Positions 1-8,955 of a stretch of 45,963 nt of DNA are shown one piece after another. Position 1 is the stretch's first letter, and the number at the start of each line of letters is the position of its first letter. The stretch covers positions 1 through 45,963 of the forward strand of contig CASEHV010000016.1 of NCBI GenBank assembly GCA_949287835.1. Reading direction: 5' to 3'. Both the position numbers and the translations under genes were made by a program. The stretch is from an uncultured Helicobacter sp. GTDB lineage: Bacteria; Campylobacterota; Campylobacteria; Campylobacterales; Helicobacteraceae. Below the pieces are notes generated by a model, which searched no databases, had not been told where the DNA came from, and worked only from the letters and a program-made list of their open reading frames with translations.

Positions 1-158
1 ATGTTTTATAATTATATATTAAATATAAACGATATTTAGCATGAAAAACAAATCTTCCATAATAGTGCTTTCAATTTATTTAGAAACTAAATGTATGGAA
101 TCTAAACATATAAAATAACATATAAGGTAACAAAATATAATTAAAATAGATTCACAAC

Positions 159-362
159 GTCATTCTGAGCGTAGCGAAGAATCCATAAAAACGTGATTGT
201 TGCCTTTCCTCTCGTCATTCTGAACGAATGTGAAGAATCTCTAAGGGAATCCAAAAGGACGTTTTTTAGAGATTCTTCGACTTCGTCTCAGAATGACGAG
301 ATGAATTATCAGAATGACGAGATGAATTATCAGAATGACGATGTGATTCTCAACATGACGAG
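159..362. repeat. Palindromic repeat cluster with 21-bp tandem repeats
   Basis: Two copies of the short dispersed repeat (consensus near CATTCTGAGCGTAGCGAAGAA) lie head to head. Arms 211-223 and 288-300 are exact reverse complements (13 bp), as are 232-244 and 266-278 (13 bp). They are separated by small internal loops and a 21-base terminal loop, so the stretch can fold into a long hairpin. The right arm runs into a 21-bp direct repeat, 289-309 and 310-330, with a partial third unit at 331-341. A further single copy starts near 159. A short reading frame across it is repeat sequence and I do not call it a gene. Confidence 0.8.
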
Positions 363-691
363 GGGAATACCCAAGACCAGGGGAAATCTCAACATGTTAA
401 AACAAACCAACATGTAGTAAGTTTGTAGCACCAACATTACAGAGTCAATCTTAAAATGAAGTCGCAAGAAAGACAAACCTCACAATGTCAAAATGATTAA
501 CAACATAACTAAACATTACTAAAAAAGATAGCTATCTATTAAGTTTCCTTATGATTTCATCACTTACCTTATTTATTTTTGGTCTGTATTTAACGATTAT
601 GTCCTCATTCCTGCTAACCAACCTGTTAAGACATTCAAAAACAAATATGCAAAAGCTAAAAAAGCACATAAATATAAAAACTAACAAAAAG
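363..691. other. AT-rich intergenic stretch, nothing recognised
   Basis: About 330 bases between the repeat cluster and the 3' end of the DUF5675 gene. I see no RNA gene, no convincing reading frame and no clear terminator. A 68-residue hydrophobic frame at 551-757 overlaps the end of the opposite-strand gene and has no good ribosome binding site. Confidence 0.5.
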
Positions 692-1225
692 TTATCCATT
701 TTCTACCTCATTTTTTATATGAAAACTAAAAGCTTTAATATCATGTTTTTCCATTAAATCATAGAATAATTCAACCGCTATTGTTGATTCTGTAATAATG
801 GCATTGTTTCTATCCCAACCTAGCAGAATGCAACCTGCGGTGTCTATAGCGCTATTGCCTATGTGAATTAGAATCCTGCGAGCTGCAAAAGCGGGATTTT
901 TTTTATCACAGACTAAAATAGTTTTGTTTCTGCCATCTGCACCCTTGCCTTTGTATTTTGGCGGAATAAACCCTTTGCCTGTGGAACTCCACACTAAAGC
1001 ATAATTATCACTTGATGGGATTCTTAAGTCTTTGCCACTTTCGCTACCCTCTATCTCATTCTCCATTGTGTAAAGAAAGTCTCTTGTTTTGCCACTTTGG
1101 GGGTGCTTAAATGTTATTAGCTCATCATTTACATACACTCTTAGTTTCCCGAATGTGCCTCTCTCTGTTCTTGTTCCCTTTGTGTAGGGCGTTCCGATTT
1201 CTTTTCTTGTGAGTTCGATTCTCAT
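692..1225 (-). CDS. DUF5675 family protein
   Basis: A 177-residue soluble protein. The C-terminal half carries the hallmark stretch HIGNSAIDTAGCILLG (about residues 123-138), typical of DUF5675, a small family often found in prophages and other mobile regions of Gram-negative bacteria; its activity is not established to my knowledge. The N-terminal half is basic, with phrases such as RKEIGTPYTKGTRTERGTFGKL. An AAAGG ribosome binding site lies five bases before the ATG. The gene stands alone, with repeat-rich DNA on one side and about 1 kb without recognisable genes on the other, which fits a remnant of a mobile element. Family assignment is by motif recognition only; function is unknown. Confidence 0.75.
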   Translation of the reverse strand: MRIELTRKEIGTPYTKGTRTERGTFGKLRVYVNDELITFKHPQSGKTRDFLYTMENEIEGSESGKDLRIPSSDNYALVWSSTGKGFIPPKYKGKGADGRNKTILVCDKKNPAFAARRILIHIGNSAIDTAGCILLGWDRNNAIITESTIAVELFYDLMEKHDIKAFSFHIKNEVENG

Positions 1226-2199
1226 TTTTAGCCTTTCTGTTTGTGTGGTGAAATGCTAGTGTGTTGTGTGCTTGAAAAAATAGGGGTATTGATTGGTTTT
1301 GTAGTTTTAATGTTGTTGAGTTTTGGATAGTAAAGATTTTGCGTATTGTTTGGCTTATTTTTTGAGAAGTTTTTATAACTATTATGTTTTTGTCTTTCTT
1401 TTTATGCCTTTAGTTTTATGTGTTTATTTTTGTAGCACTTTTCATTTCGCTTTAGCTCTCGCACACATTGGGTTTGTTTTTGGTTTATTGTCTTGTATTT
1501 CAAGGGTTTATATGTTTTTATAGACATGCCACGATATGCCCTCGCACAAATGGATTTATTGCATGCCACACACAAATACAGACGCACAGAAAAGGGAATT
1601 TTATATGTTTGTTTGTTTTTATAGTATGTTTCTTACTTATATTTTTATTGCTATGTAAAAAAGAATGTTTTATTTACTTTTTGTGTTATAATAGTCGGTA
1701 GTTTTATGAGTTTTGGAAAGTTTGCCAAGATTTTCGTAAAAGATTTTTCCACTTTTTTGTCTGCAGTTTTATTACTTTTCCTATCTTAAGAATGATGAAA
1801 TTTTTAAAAAATGTGAATTTTTTATGTGAATTTTGTTTTTTTATGCTATACTGACTACGTCATCTTGGGTTTATTGTATGCTTTGAGTATAAAATATTCG
1901 GATATGGGTGATTAAAAGTCGCTTGTCTATCGATATTTATTATATGTAAAGTATCGATATTTCCTTTTTTGGCTCTGGGCTGCGATTGTATATCGGGTCG
2001 TGTTATTTGAAATATGAGTGTTTGTTTGGTTGTTTTATTATGTAAAACGTAAACGCTTTTATGTGATATATTGTCTGAATTGGTTTTTTATTAGATTCCA
2101 AGAATCATACAAAACTTTGTCAAAAAATGTTTTACCATAAGAATCTACTATATATTAGCAATAGCAAATAACCCATGCTTCCAAAAATTTATACCGACC
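1226..2199. other. Long non-coding, GT-rich region
   Basis: Nearly 1 kb with no gene I can support. The plus strand is strongly biased to T and G from about 1226 to 1700. Small hydrophobic frames at 1323-1523 and 1468-1701 look like products of this bias. A -10-like TATACT occurs near 1847-1852. An 11-bp sequence, TATCGATATTT, is repeated directly at 1928-1938 and 1952-1962. I recognise no tRNA, tmRNA, SRP RNA or 6S RNA. The region could hold an unrecognised small RNA or decayed mobile-element DNA. Confidence 0.45.
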
Positions 2200-2730
2200 C
2201 TAATTTGCCTCTATATACTCCACGTCCTTTGGAGGGATAAAGACAAAGGTATCTTGATTTATATATTTATTCATCTCTACATTGCTAAATAATATCACTA
2301 CTTGATTATCTAGCTCGTCTTTGTAGGAAAGCGTGTAGGGCTTATTATCCCTCATAGACAGCACATATTTCACATTATCTATCGTAGTCTCATAGAGGTC
2401 TGCTTTGCCCTTTATTTTTTTCACCCTTTTTAGAATCTTTATAAAATCTACATTCTCTTTTAGCGACCCTATGGTTACCTGATTTAGCTGCGGCTCGTAG
2501 ATATAGGCTACATTATCCTCTAAATATACATCTTTGTTAAGAGGCTTATTATAATGCCATCTTATTTTATTATCCATAGCATACATGATTCCCTCATAGA
2601 CTACGGGAATGGCACCTCTCTCACCTTTTACTTGCTGCTTAAACTCCGCCTGCATACTTTTGATATTCTCTAAACTATCCTTTGCCTCCATGAAAGCTAG
2701 AAAAAAGACTAACATACATAAGATTCTCAT
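2200..2730 (-). CDS. lolA: Outer-membrane lipoprotein carrier protein LolA
   Basis: A 176-residue periplasmic chaperone that takes mature lipoproteins from the inner-membrane LolCDE complex to the outer membrane. The first 16 residues (MRILCMLVFFLAFMEA) form a signal peptide. The mature part has the LolA pattern of a helix with MQAEFKQ near the start, a strand GIMYAMDNKIRWHYNKPLNKDVYLED with the conserved Arg-Trp, and a C-terminal FxPPKxVEYIE end. The length fits the short LolA of Campylobacterota. Its ATG overlaps the TGA of the upstream MFS gene (ATGA), so the two are probably translationally coupled. Confidence 0.88.
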   Translation of the reverse strand: MRILCMLVFFLAFMEAKDSLENIKSMQAEFKQQVKGERGAIPVVYEGIMYAMDNKIRWHYNKPLNKDVYLEDNVAYIYEPQLNQVTIGSLKENVDFIKILKRVKKIKGKADLYETTIDNVKYVLSMRDNKPYTLSYKDELDNQVVILFSNVEMNKYINQDTFVFIPPKDVEYIEAN

Positions 2731-4067
2731 TTTACAACTCCAAGTAGTTCTATTATCTTTGAGGATTCTATCACATTACTATTGTATTTTATGGTTAGGA
2801 CATTTTCACTTGCATTCTCATACCACTCGATGATTCCATTCATATCGTTTAGCAGTTTTAGGGAATCTTTATTGATAGAATCTAATGCCACATACACATT
2901 CTTTGCCACATTTGGATTCTTAATGACAGAGACTATAAAAACTATCCATACAATCATGGCTAATACTAAGACTAGAAATAACACAAGATGATAGCTAGAC
3001 AAATTAGCATAATCGCTAAAAAATCCGCCAATAATTGCCCCCACAAAGCTCCCCGCAAAGCCTGCCGCACTAAAGTCCCCGATGACTGCCCCCCTATTTT
3101 GTGCCTTTGCATACTTGCTAATGAGACTTTGCAGTAAAGATTCCTGAATGCTAAATGCGGCAAAAAATAGTGCCGCCGCTACCACAAATAGATTCATATT
3201 ATACATAAATAATGCCATGAGAAGATATGAGAGGAGAAATAAAATAATGCTAATTAGCAATACGCCCTTTGACTTCCCCCTTTTCTCACTAAAGATAGAT
3301 GCAGGACCTAGTGCTAAAATGCCTACTATCATACATATCGTATAGACTATCCAAAAATGCGTCTTTTCTATATGCTGACTTAGAATAATAGGCATGATAG
3401 CAAAGGTTAGAATCATGAGGAATTTCTCTACAAATCCGCTAATGCTAATGGCAAGGATTCCCATCTTTAGCTCTCTTTGCAATCCCAAATCTAGCTCTTT
3501 ATTTGGATAAACATATTTGATTTTAGCAGAAGGCTTTACAAAAATAAAAGCTATTATTATAGAGATGAGGGTAACGACTGCACTAAAGGCAAAGAGTGCG
3601 TTTAGTCCAAAATGTCCGCCAATAAGCGAACCTAGCACCATAGAGACAATAAAGCTAAAAAAGATTCCAATCCCCATAAGCGCCATAGCAGAAGTGCGTT
3701 TTTCTTCCCTAACGCAGTCTGCCACAAGTGCGGTTAGAATCCCCCCTACCGCACCCATGCCCTGAATGCAGCGCCCGATGATGAGATAGTAAATAGAATC
3801 CTCAAGCATACACACAATGCAGCCTATAAGGAAAATAAAAAGTCCCACTATAAGCACGGGCTTCCTGCCATATCTATCACTAAAACGTCCAAAAAATGGC
3901 TGAAAAATCGCTTGAAACAAATACGGTGCCCCAATGGCAAAGCCAACAGTCCAAATGTTAGAATCTGGCAGGGCAAAAATTAGTAAAGATATAACAGGCA
4001 GAACGATAAAAAGCGCACTAAATCTAAAAACAAGAATACTTAGAAATGGAAGTATTTTTACAAACAT
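2727..4067 (-). CDS. MFS transporter, multidrug-efflux type
   Basis: A 446-residue inner-membrane protein with about 12 hydrophobic segments. The signature between TM2 and TM3, GRFSDRYGRKPVL (about residues 60-72), is the classic MFS loop-2 motif, and GRCIQGMGAVGG near residues 98-109 is motif B, marking a drug/H+ antiporter-like protein. After the transporter core there is a soluble tail of about 70 residues ending in WYENASENVLTIKYNSN..., which resembles the small C-terminal ferredoxin-like domain of YajR-type MFS proteins. AAGG stands six bases before the ATG. It overlaps lolA by four bases. Substrate unknown. Confidence 0.85.
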   Translation of the reverse strand: MFVKILPFLSILVFRFSALFIVLPVISLLIFALPDSNIWTVGFAIGAPYLFQAIFQPFFGRFSDRYGRKPVLIVGLFIFLIGCIVCMLEDSIYYLIIGRCIQGMGAVGGILTALVADCVREEKRTSAMALMGIGIFFSFIVSMVLGSLIGGHFGLNALFAFSAVVTLISIIIAFIFVKPSAKIKYVYPNKELDLGLQRELKMGILAISISGFVEKFLMILTFAIMPIILSQHIEKTHFWIVYTICMIVGILALGPASIFSEKRGKSKGVLLISIILFLLSYLLMALFMYNMNLFVVAAALFFAAFSIQESLLQSLISKYAKAQNRGAVIGDFSAAGFAGSFVGAIIGGFFSDYANLSSYHLVLFLVLVLAMIVWIVFIVSVIKNPNVAKNVYVALDSINKDSLKLLNDMNGIIEWYENASENVLTIKYNSNVIESSKIIELLGVVK

Positions 4068-4412
4068 TTGTAACCTTAAGTAGAGTTATATTCACATTTT
4101 AGCGGATAAATGATAATCTAAAACTTAAAACAATAAACTAAAGAGGTGCATTAACAAAATATTTATATTAAATAAAATTTTTGCTGGATAAGGCTAATTT
4201 ATCGGAATCTATATTCTTCACATTCGTTCAGAATGACGAATTTAAGTCATGTTGAGCATAGCGAAACATCTACATGGAATCTAGATTCTAAGGTTTCTAC
4301 CCCTACCCTAACTCTCCTGCAAAGTGAAGTATTCTTGAGTTATAGGCTATAGTTAATTTTTAAATAATCATTCACACTCAAAAAGCTAACCATATTATTA
4401 GCTAAAAATCAA
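4068..4412. other. Intergenic region containing a composite repeat
   Basis: About 345 bases between the MFS and ispH genes, both on the minus strand. Apart from the 84-bp repeat at 4205-4288, listed separately, I see only AT-rich DNA that presumably carries the promoter of the MFS-lolA pair. Confidence 0.6.
4205..4288 (-). repeat. 84-bp composite palindromic repeat, copy 1
   Basis: Read on the minus strand this stretch is identical to 17965-18048 apart from one base (T here, C at 18022). It joins two sub-repeats: one of the type AGATGTTTCGCTATGCTCAA and one of the type CATTCTGAACGAATGTGAAG, bounded by GAATCTAGATTC and ATAGATTC. No open reading frame or transposase is associated, so any spread would depend on factors elsewhere. 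Confidence 0.9.
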
Positions 4413-5258
4413 TTATTCCACCACCATCTTTATCCTATCACACACATTTTTTATTACCCAATTTGGTGTGCTAGCGCCAGCACTTACGCCACAGGTCTGC
4501 TTTCCTATAAACCAGCTAGATTCTATATCATTCTCATTTTCCACAAGATAGCTATCCTTGCAGTGATTCTGTGCTATATAGAAAAGCTGCTTAGTATTTG
4601 CCGAAGTTTTGCCGCCTACGATTATCATCACATCTGCCTTTTGGCTTAAGCTCCTTGTGGCTTCTTGATTCTCAAAAGTGGCATTGCATATTGTATTAAA
4701 TGTCCGCACCTCTAGCGAGTTTGCCACAAGGTAGGCAATAATCTCTGTGAATTTATCTATCTGCTTTGTGGTCTGCGAGATGACGGCGACTTTTTTTGGA
4801 ATCTTTTTAATAGCTTTTAGGGAATCAAGACTAGCGATGACAAGCGGCTTTTTCACGCTATAGCTCATCACGCTACGAACCTCTGGGTGATTCTCATCGC
4901 CAAAGATGATAATATCATAGCCACTCTCACTCATCTCTTGAACTATCTTTTGCGGTTTGGTTACAAAGGGGCAGGTCGCATCTGTGATTTCTACACCCTT
5001 TGTCTTTAGAATCTCAAGATTTTCCTTTGTGATTCCATGTGTGCGAATGATGACAGATTTGCTATCGCCTAGATTATTAATGTCCTCTTGCACCTTTACG
5101 CCAAAGCTATCCTGCAGCCTTGCAATCTCTAGTGGATTGTGGATTAGCGGTCCTAGCGTTAGGGTATTTGGATTATTTTTCGCGATTTTTTCTGTAATCT
5201 TTATGGCACGTTTTACTCCAAAACAAAAGCCGTATTTCTCCGCCAGTATCACTTCCAT
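4413..5258 (-). CDS. ispH: 4-hydroxy-3-methylbut-2-enyl diphosphate reductase IspH
   Basis: The last enzyme of the MEP pathway: it reduces HMBPP to IPP and DMAPP with a [4Fe-4S] cluster. At 281 residues it has family length. The three cluster cysteines are at C12 (YGFCFGVKRA), C96 (TDATCPFV) and C191 (NTICNAT). Substrate-binding histidines sit at H40 (GPLIHN), H74 (RTHG) and H124 (ENHPEV). The C-terminal VSAGASTPNWVI is the usual substrate-phosphate loop. Its ATG shares a base with the TAA of kdsA upstream (TAATG), so the two genes form one unit. Confidence 0.96.
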   Translation of the reverse strand: MEVILAEKYGFCFGVKRAIKITEKIAKNNPNTLTLGPLIHNPLEIARLQDSFGVKVQEDINNLGDSKSVIIRTHGITKENLEILKTKGVEITDATCPFVTKPQKIVQEMSESGYDIIIFGDENHPEVRSVMSYSVKKPLVIASLDSLKAIKKIPKKVAVISQTTKQIDKFTEIIAYLVANSLEVRTFNTICNATFENQEATRSLSQKADVMIIVGGKTSANTKQLFYIAQNHCKDSYLVENENDIESSWFIGKQTCGVSAGASTPNWVIKNVCDRIKMVVE

Positions 5259-6085
5259 TAGATACTCCTTGATGCTATGTAATCAAGCTCTGATAATATG
5301 GGAATGAGTTTTTTTAGCTTATCTAAGGCAATCATATTTGCCCCATCGCTTAGTGCTTCCTTGGGGTTAAAATGCGTCTCCATAAAATAGCCATCTACGC
5401 CAATACTAGCCGCCGCACGGGCTAGATAAGGCACAAAGCTAGAATCCCCACCGCTCTTTCCATCTAATCCGCCCGGCATCTGCACACTATGTGTAGCATC
5501 AAAAATCACAGGTGCAAAACGTCTCATAATCACAAGCGAACGCATATCCACGACTAGATTCCCATAGCCAAAGGTGCTTCCCCGCTCTGTTAGCCATATA
5601 TGATACTTTGCACTTAGGGCATTTGCATTATTTACAAAATCCTCATCTGTAATGCTATTATCGCGCGTTTTTAATGCCTTTAAGACGCTATATTTCATAT
5701 CAGCGGGATTCATGAACTGCCCCTTTTTGATATTAATAATGCTTCTTGTCTTTGCTACACTCACAATTAAATCCGTCTGTCTACACAGAAATGCGGGAAT
5801 CTGTATCACATCTACAACCTGCTCTAGGGCAGTTGCCTGATGGCTCTCATGAATGTCTGTGATGATTTTGTAGCCAAAGTCATTTTTAATTTTTTGCAAT
5901 AATCGCAGCCCCTCATCTAGCCCAGGTCCTCTAAAGCTATCAAGACTTGTGCGATTTGCCTTATCAAAACTTGCCTTGAAATAGAAGTCTATATCATGAT
6001 TATCCCGCACAAATTCTAATTCTTTCGCGATTTTATATAGATTTTCCTCACTTTCTATAACGCATGGTCCGCTTAGAAGTATCAT
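5258..6085 (-). CDS. kdsA: 3-deoxy-8-phosphooctulonate synthase KdsA
   Basis: Condenses phosphoenolpyruvate with arabinose 5-phosphate to give KDO 8-phosphate for the lipopolysaccharide core. The 275 residues match the family from the start [11 protein letters not shown], through [11 protein letters not shown] (PEP and A5P binding), the helix-strand [31 protein letters not shown] and the C-terminal [17 protein letters not shown] segment. The Cys in PAFLCRQ and the His in the ETHFNP loop are candidate metal ligands, as in metal-dependent KdsA. AAAGGA lies upstream of the ATG. Confidence 0.95.
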   Translation of the reverse strand: MILLSGPCVIESEENLYKIAKELEFVRDNHDIDFYFKASFDKANRTSLDSFRGPGLDEGLRLLQKIKNDFGYKIITDIHESHQATALEQVVDVIQIPAFLCRQTDLIVSVAKTRSIINIKKGQFMNPADMKYSVLKALKTRDNSITDEDFVNNANALSAKYHIWLTERGSTFGYGNLVVDMRSLVIMRRFAPVIFDATHSVQMPGGLDGKSGGDSSFVPYLARAAASIGVDGYFMETHFNPKEALSDGANMIALDKLKKLIPILSELDYIASRSI

Positions 6086-6117
6086 TGTTGTCCTTTTATA
6101 AAATTATTAAGCATATT

Positions 6118-6999
6118 TTAATGCAATAAAGTCAAAATATCCCTAGCCCGTTGTATATCATTTTGAATCTGGGATTTTAACTTCTCTAAACTATCAAACT
6201 TTTGATTATTGCGAATCATCTCTACAAATCTAATACAAATACTCTCTTTGCTCTCTACATTTACCTCATCATCTATAATATGAGTTTCAATGCAGAATTT
6301 AGAATCCGTGCTTACACGAACGCCCACAAACGATACAGATTTATACACCACACCCTTAACTATGCTAAATGTAGCGTATACTCCAAACTTCGGTATCACA
6401 TATAGCGAGTTTCTAATATTTATCGTGGGATATAGCTTTGTGCTACCTATGCCCTGCCCTTTTATAACAATGCCACGTATTTCATAGAATCTACCCAGCA
6501 TACCGCTAACAGATTCCATATCACCATATTTTATTAGCTCTTTTATAATGCTAGTGTGGATTGGCATGTCATTATGCTTTTGTGATTGCAAAATAACAAT
6601 ATCTACCTCACCTTTCCCCATGTCATCTAATAGCCCACGAATGTCAGCTACGCTACTTGAGCGATTTTTACCAAAGCAAAAATCATATCCCACAACAATG
6701 CGTCTAAGATTTGGCAGGATAGAAAAAAGTAATTCCAAAAATTCCTTAGCACTAAAGTCTTTAATACAATCAAATCTTATGCGATAGAAAGGCACTCTGC
6801 CGTATTTATCTCTATGGCTATAATGCTCTCGCAAATTTGGCGGGACTACAAAAGGTGGATTAACAGAGGCAATGCTAATTGCCGCACCGCACTCTCCTAG
6901 CAACTCTAGCAGTCTTAAATGTGCCTTGTGCATACCATCGAATTTTCCTAATGCTATGGCATGATATGGTAATTTATCATAAGACAAAAAACTTTTCAT
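6118..6999 (-). CDS. ribF: Bifunctional riboflavin kinase / FAD synthetase RibF
   Basis: Phosphorylates riboflavin to FMN and adenylylates FMN to FAD in the cytoplasm. The N-terminal nucleotidyltransferase domain (about 1-155) shows LGKFDGMHKAHL (residues 17-28), the G-x-F-D-G-x-H motif that binds ATP, and VVGYDFCFGKNRSS. The C-terminal kinase domain begins near IRGIVIKGQGIGSTKLYPTI, where GSTKLYPT corresponds to the usual G-x-x-x-G-F-P-T-A-N loop; Ala is replaced by Ile here. It ends in an ILTLLH tail. At 293 residues it is typical for Helicobacter. It follows kdsA with a 32-base gap. Confidence 0.92.
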   Translation of the reverse strand: MKSFLSYDKLPYHAIALGKFDGMHKAHLRLLELLGECGAAISIASVNPPFVVPPNLREHYSHRDKYGRVPFYRIRFDCIKDFSAKEFLELLFSILPNLRRIVVGYDFCFGKNRSSSVADIRGLLDDMGKGEVDIVILQSQKHNDMPIHTSIIKELIKYGDMESVSGMLGRFYEIRGIVIKGQGIGSTKLYPTINIRNSLYVIPKFGVYATFSIVKGVVYKSVSFVGVRVSTDSKFCIETHIIDDEVNVESKESICIRFVEMIRNNQKFDSLEKLKSQIQNDIQRARDILTLLH

Positions 7000-7078
7000 T
7001 TCTAATTCTCTTAATCTTTTACATATACGACTTAATTATATTTAATGTGTTTTAGTTTTTAATATTTTGCTTAAAAAT

Positions 7079-8530
7079 CTATTTTTCCTCCCCACCATCC
7101 TCAATCAACAAATTCTCCTCATCTACTTCAATCCTAGACATGTAAGATTCTAGATTACGCACATAGCTAGCCATGGAGCCTCTGCCTAGCATTTGCTTGT
7201 GTGCGACTTCAAAGGATTCGTTTGCGTTTTGCAGGGATTTCGCTATCTTATCCATGCTTTTTGAGAATGAGTCAAATTTCTTTATCATCTTACTACATTC
7301 ATTGAGAATCTTTTGGAGATTCTTATCCTTTGCCTCGTTAATCCAGAGATTATGGATTAATCGCAAAATTACCATGAGTGTGCTAGGTGATGAGAGTATG
7401 ATTCCCTTGCTATATGCCTCTGTGAATAAATCCATATTCTTTCGCACAATCTCATTATACGCCCCCTCTATTGGCATAAACATAATCACAAAGTCAAGTT
7501 TATTTCCCTGCGTATAGCGACTATATTCCTTATGCGACAAGCTCTTAATATGCCCCCTTACGCTATTTACATGCTCATTAAAAATCTGTGCCTTATTAAG
7601 ATTTTCATCATTGACGAACTCCTGATAGGCATTTAAGCTAACCTTAGAATCCACCACCACAAAGCGATTATTTGGCAGATGTATCAAAACATCGGGGCGC
7701 AAGTCCTTATTCTCATCATCTTTCAAATTAAACTGAGTGTAGTATTCCCTATCCTTTTGCAATCCGCTAGATTCCAAAAGTCGCTCTAAGATAATCTCGC
7801 CCCACTGCCCCTGTGCCTTAGAATCACCGCGCAGGGCATTGGCTAAATTGCTAGCGTCCTTTGATGCTTGAAGGCTCATGTCTTTTAGCAGTTTTATCTC
7901 TGTATGGAGGGCGGTTTGCTTCTCATTATTATCTTTTGTATTTTGTGCTATCTCATCTTTGAATCTCTTGATTTCCTCTTGGAGTGGCTTTAGGCTTAAA
8001 TCCTGCTTTTCTGCAAACTGCCTTGCTTTCTCATCTAGCATTTTATTACTTAGCTCATAGAATCTTTGCGTAATAATTGCCTCCTGCCTTAGCCTATCTG
8101 AATCAATAATGGCTTTAAACTCCTCCTCTCGCTTTTCATTCTGAGTAGCTATTTTCTGCTCCTGCTCTGCTAGCTCCCGCTTTAGCCTCTCCTCATAGCC
8201 TCTTTGAATCTCATATAGCTCCCTGCCATATTTCTCACTTAGCTCTGCTAGGGTAGAATCTTTTTGTGCCAATTTTGCCTCATACTCTAGCTTCAAAGAT
8301 TCCAAAGAACGCATGAGATTCTCATAAGAGAGATTTGCCTCCTGTAGTTTCTGCTCCGCATAGCTATAATTGATACTCATCTCTTGCAATCTTAGATTAC
8401 ACTCATGGCTAACACTCTCTTTAATGCTCTCCCTCTCTAAAAGTGCTATATTTAATCTCCCTCTTAGAATAAAGCAATAAATACAGGAAAGCACAAATGC
8501 AATACATGCACAAATGGCTAGATAAGTCAT
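7079..8530 (-). CDS. rmuC: DNA recombination protein RmuC
   Basis: A 483-residue RmuC family protein, thought to be a nuclease-fold protein limiting rearrangements at inverted repeats. There is one N-terminal membrane segment (about residues 1-23), then a long Glu/Lys/Gln-rich coiled coil (about 40-220). The conserved RmuC domain follows from KAQGQWGEIILERLLE through RPDVLIHLPNNRFVVVDSKVSL and FVIMFMPIEGAY to ILSSPSTLMVILR. The extended frame starts with TTG at 8533, but the ATG at 8530 overlaps the TGA of the upstream haemoglobin gene (TGATG) and is the better start. Confidence 0.93.
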   Translation of the reverse strand: MTYLAICACIAFVLSCIYCFILRGRLNIALLERESIKESVSHECNLRLQEMSINYSYAEQKLQEANLSYENLMRSLESLKLEYEAKLAQKDSTLAELSEKYGRELYEIQRGYEERLKRELAEQEQKIATQNEKREEEFKAIIDSDRLRQEAIITQRFYELSNKMLDEKARQFAEKQDLSLKPLQEEIKRFKDEIAQNTKDNNEKQTALHTEIKLLKDMSLQASKDASNLANALRGDSKAQGQWGEIILERLLESSGLQKDREYYTQFNLKDDENKDLRPDVLIHLPNNRFVVVDSKVSLNAYQEFVNDENLNKAQIFNEHVNSVRGHIKSLSHKEYSRYTQGNKLDFVIMFMPIEGAYNEIVRKNMDLFTEAYSKGIILSSPSTLMVILRLIHNLWINEAKDKNLQKILNECSKMIKKFDSFSKSMDKIAKSLQNANESFEVAHKQMLGRGSMASYVRNLESYMSRIEVDEENLLIEDGGEEK

Positions 8531-8916
8531 CAATGCGGCATCTCATATATCATTTTCTGGAATCTCTGTGCGATGATATGGGCGCGTTCTAATATCTGCT
8601 GAATACAAAGAATATTTGAAAACGTCTCATGCAGGGATTCCTCAAATAATCCTAGCCATATTGAGAAAAACTCACGCGGGAAAGGGTCTAGCTCTAAATG
8701 TGCCTTTAGAGGATAGCCATTGTAGATTCCCTGTATGCCTAGTAGATTTGCTAACCAAAAGTTACCTATCTTTTCCTTATGCTCTCTCCATGATTGCTCA
8801 TCTGTGCCAATCTTAGCGTTAAAAATCCTGCCTAGATTCTCATCTTTGCGAACTTTATTGTAGAAAATATCCATAAGTTTTGATATGGATTCTTTATTAA
8901 TCTCATTGTACTGCAT
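8530..8916 (-). CDS. ctb: Group III truncated haemoglobin
   Basis: A 128-residue haem protein very close in pattern to Campylobacter jejuni Ctb, a high-affinity O2 binder linked to microaerobic metabolism and NO stress. The key haem-pocket residues can be seen: Tyr B10 at Y19 (DIFYNKV), His E7 at H46 (WREHKEKIGNFW), the proximal His F8 at H73 (LKAHLELDPFP) and Trp G8 at W87 (FFSIWLGLFEE). It is the first gene of a pair with rmuC, which it overlaps by one base. In C. jejuni ctb is under the nitrosative-stress regulator NssR; no such control is visible here. Confidence 0.93.
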   Translation of the reverse strand: MQYNEINKESISKLMDIFYNKVRKDENLGRIFNAKIGTDEQSWREHKEKIGNFWLANLLGIQGIYNGYPLKAHLELDPFPREFFSIWLGLFEESLHETFSNILCIQQILERAHIIAQRFQKMIYEMPH

Positions 8917-8955
8917 GTGAAACTCCTAATGTCATTATAAAGATTCATTGTTAAT

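Noticed and set aside
289..341. Possible CRISPR repeats
   Set aside because: The 21-bp units are directly adjacent without spacers, and there are only 2.5 copies; no cas genes are present.
193..417. 74-residue reading frame with MNYQNDE repeats
   Set aside because: It is translation of the palindromic repeat cluster and its 21-bp tandem units; the opening codon has no ribosome binding site.
551..757. 68-residue hydrophobic frame
   Set aside because: Overlaps the 3' end of the opposite DUF5675 gene, composition is that of AT-rich DNA.
1323..1701. Two small hydrophobic frames, considered as holins next to the DUF5675 gene
   Set aside because: They arise from T-rich sequence, overlap each other and lack convincing start signals.
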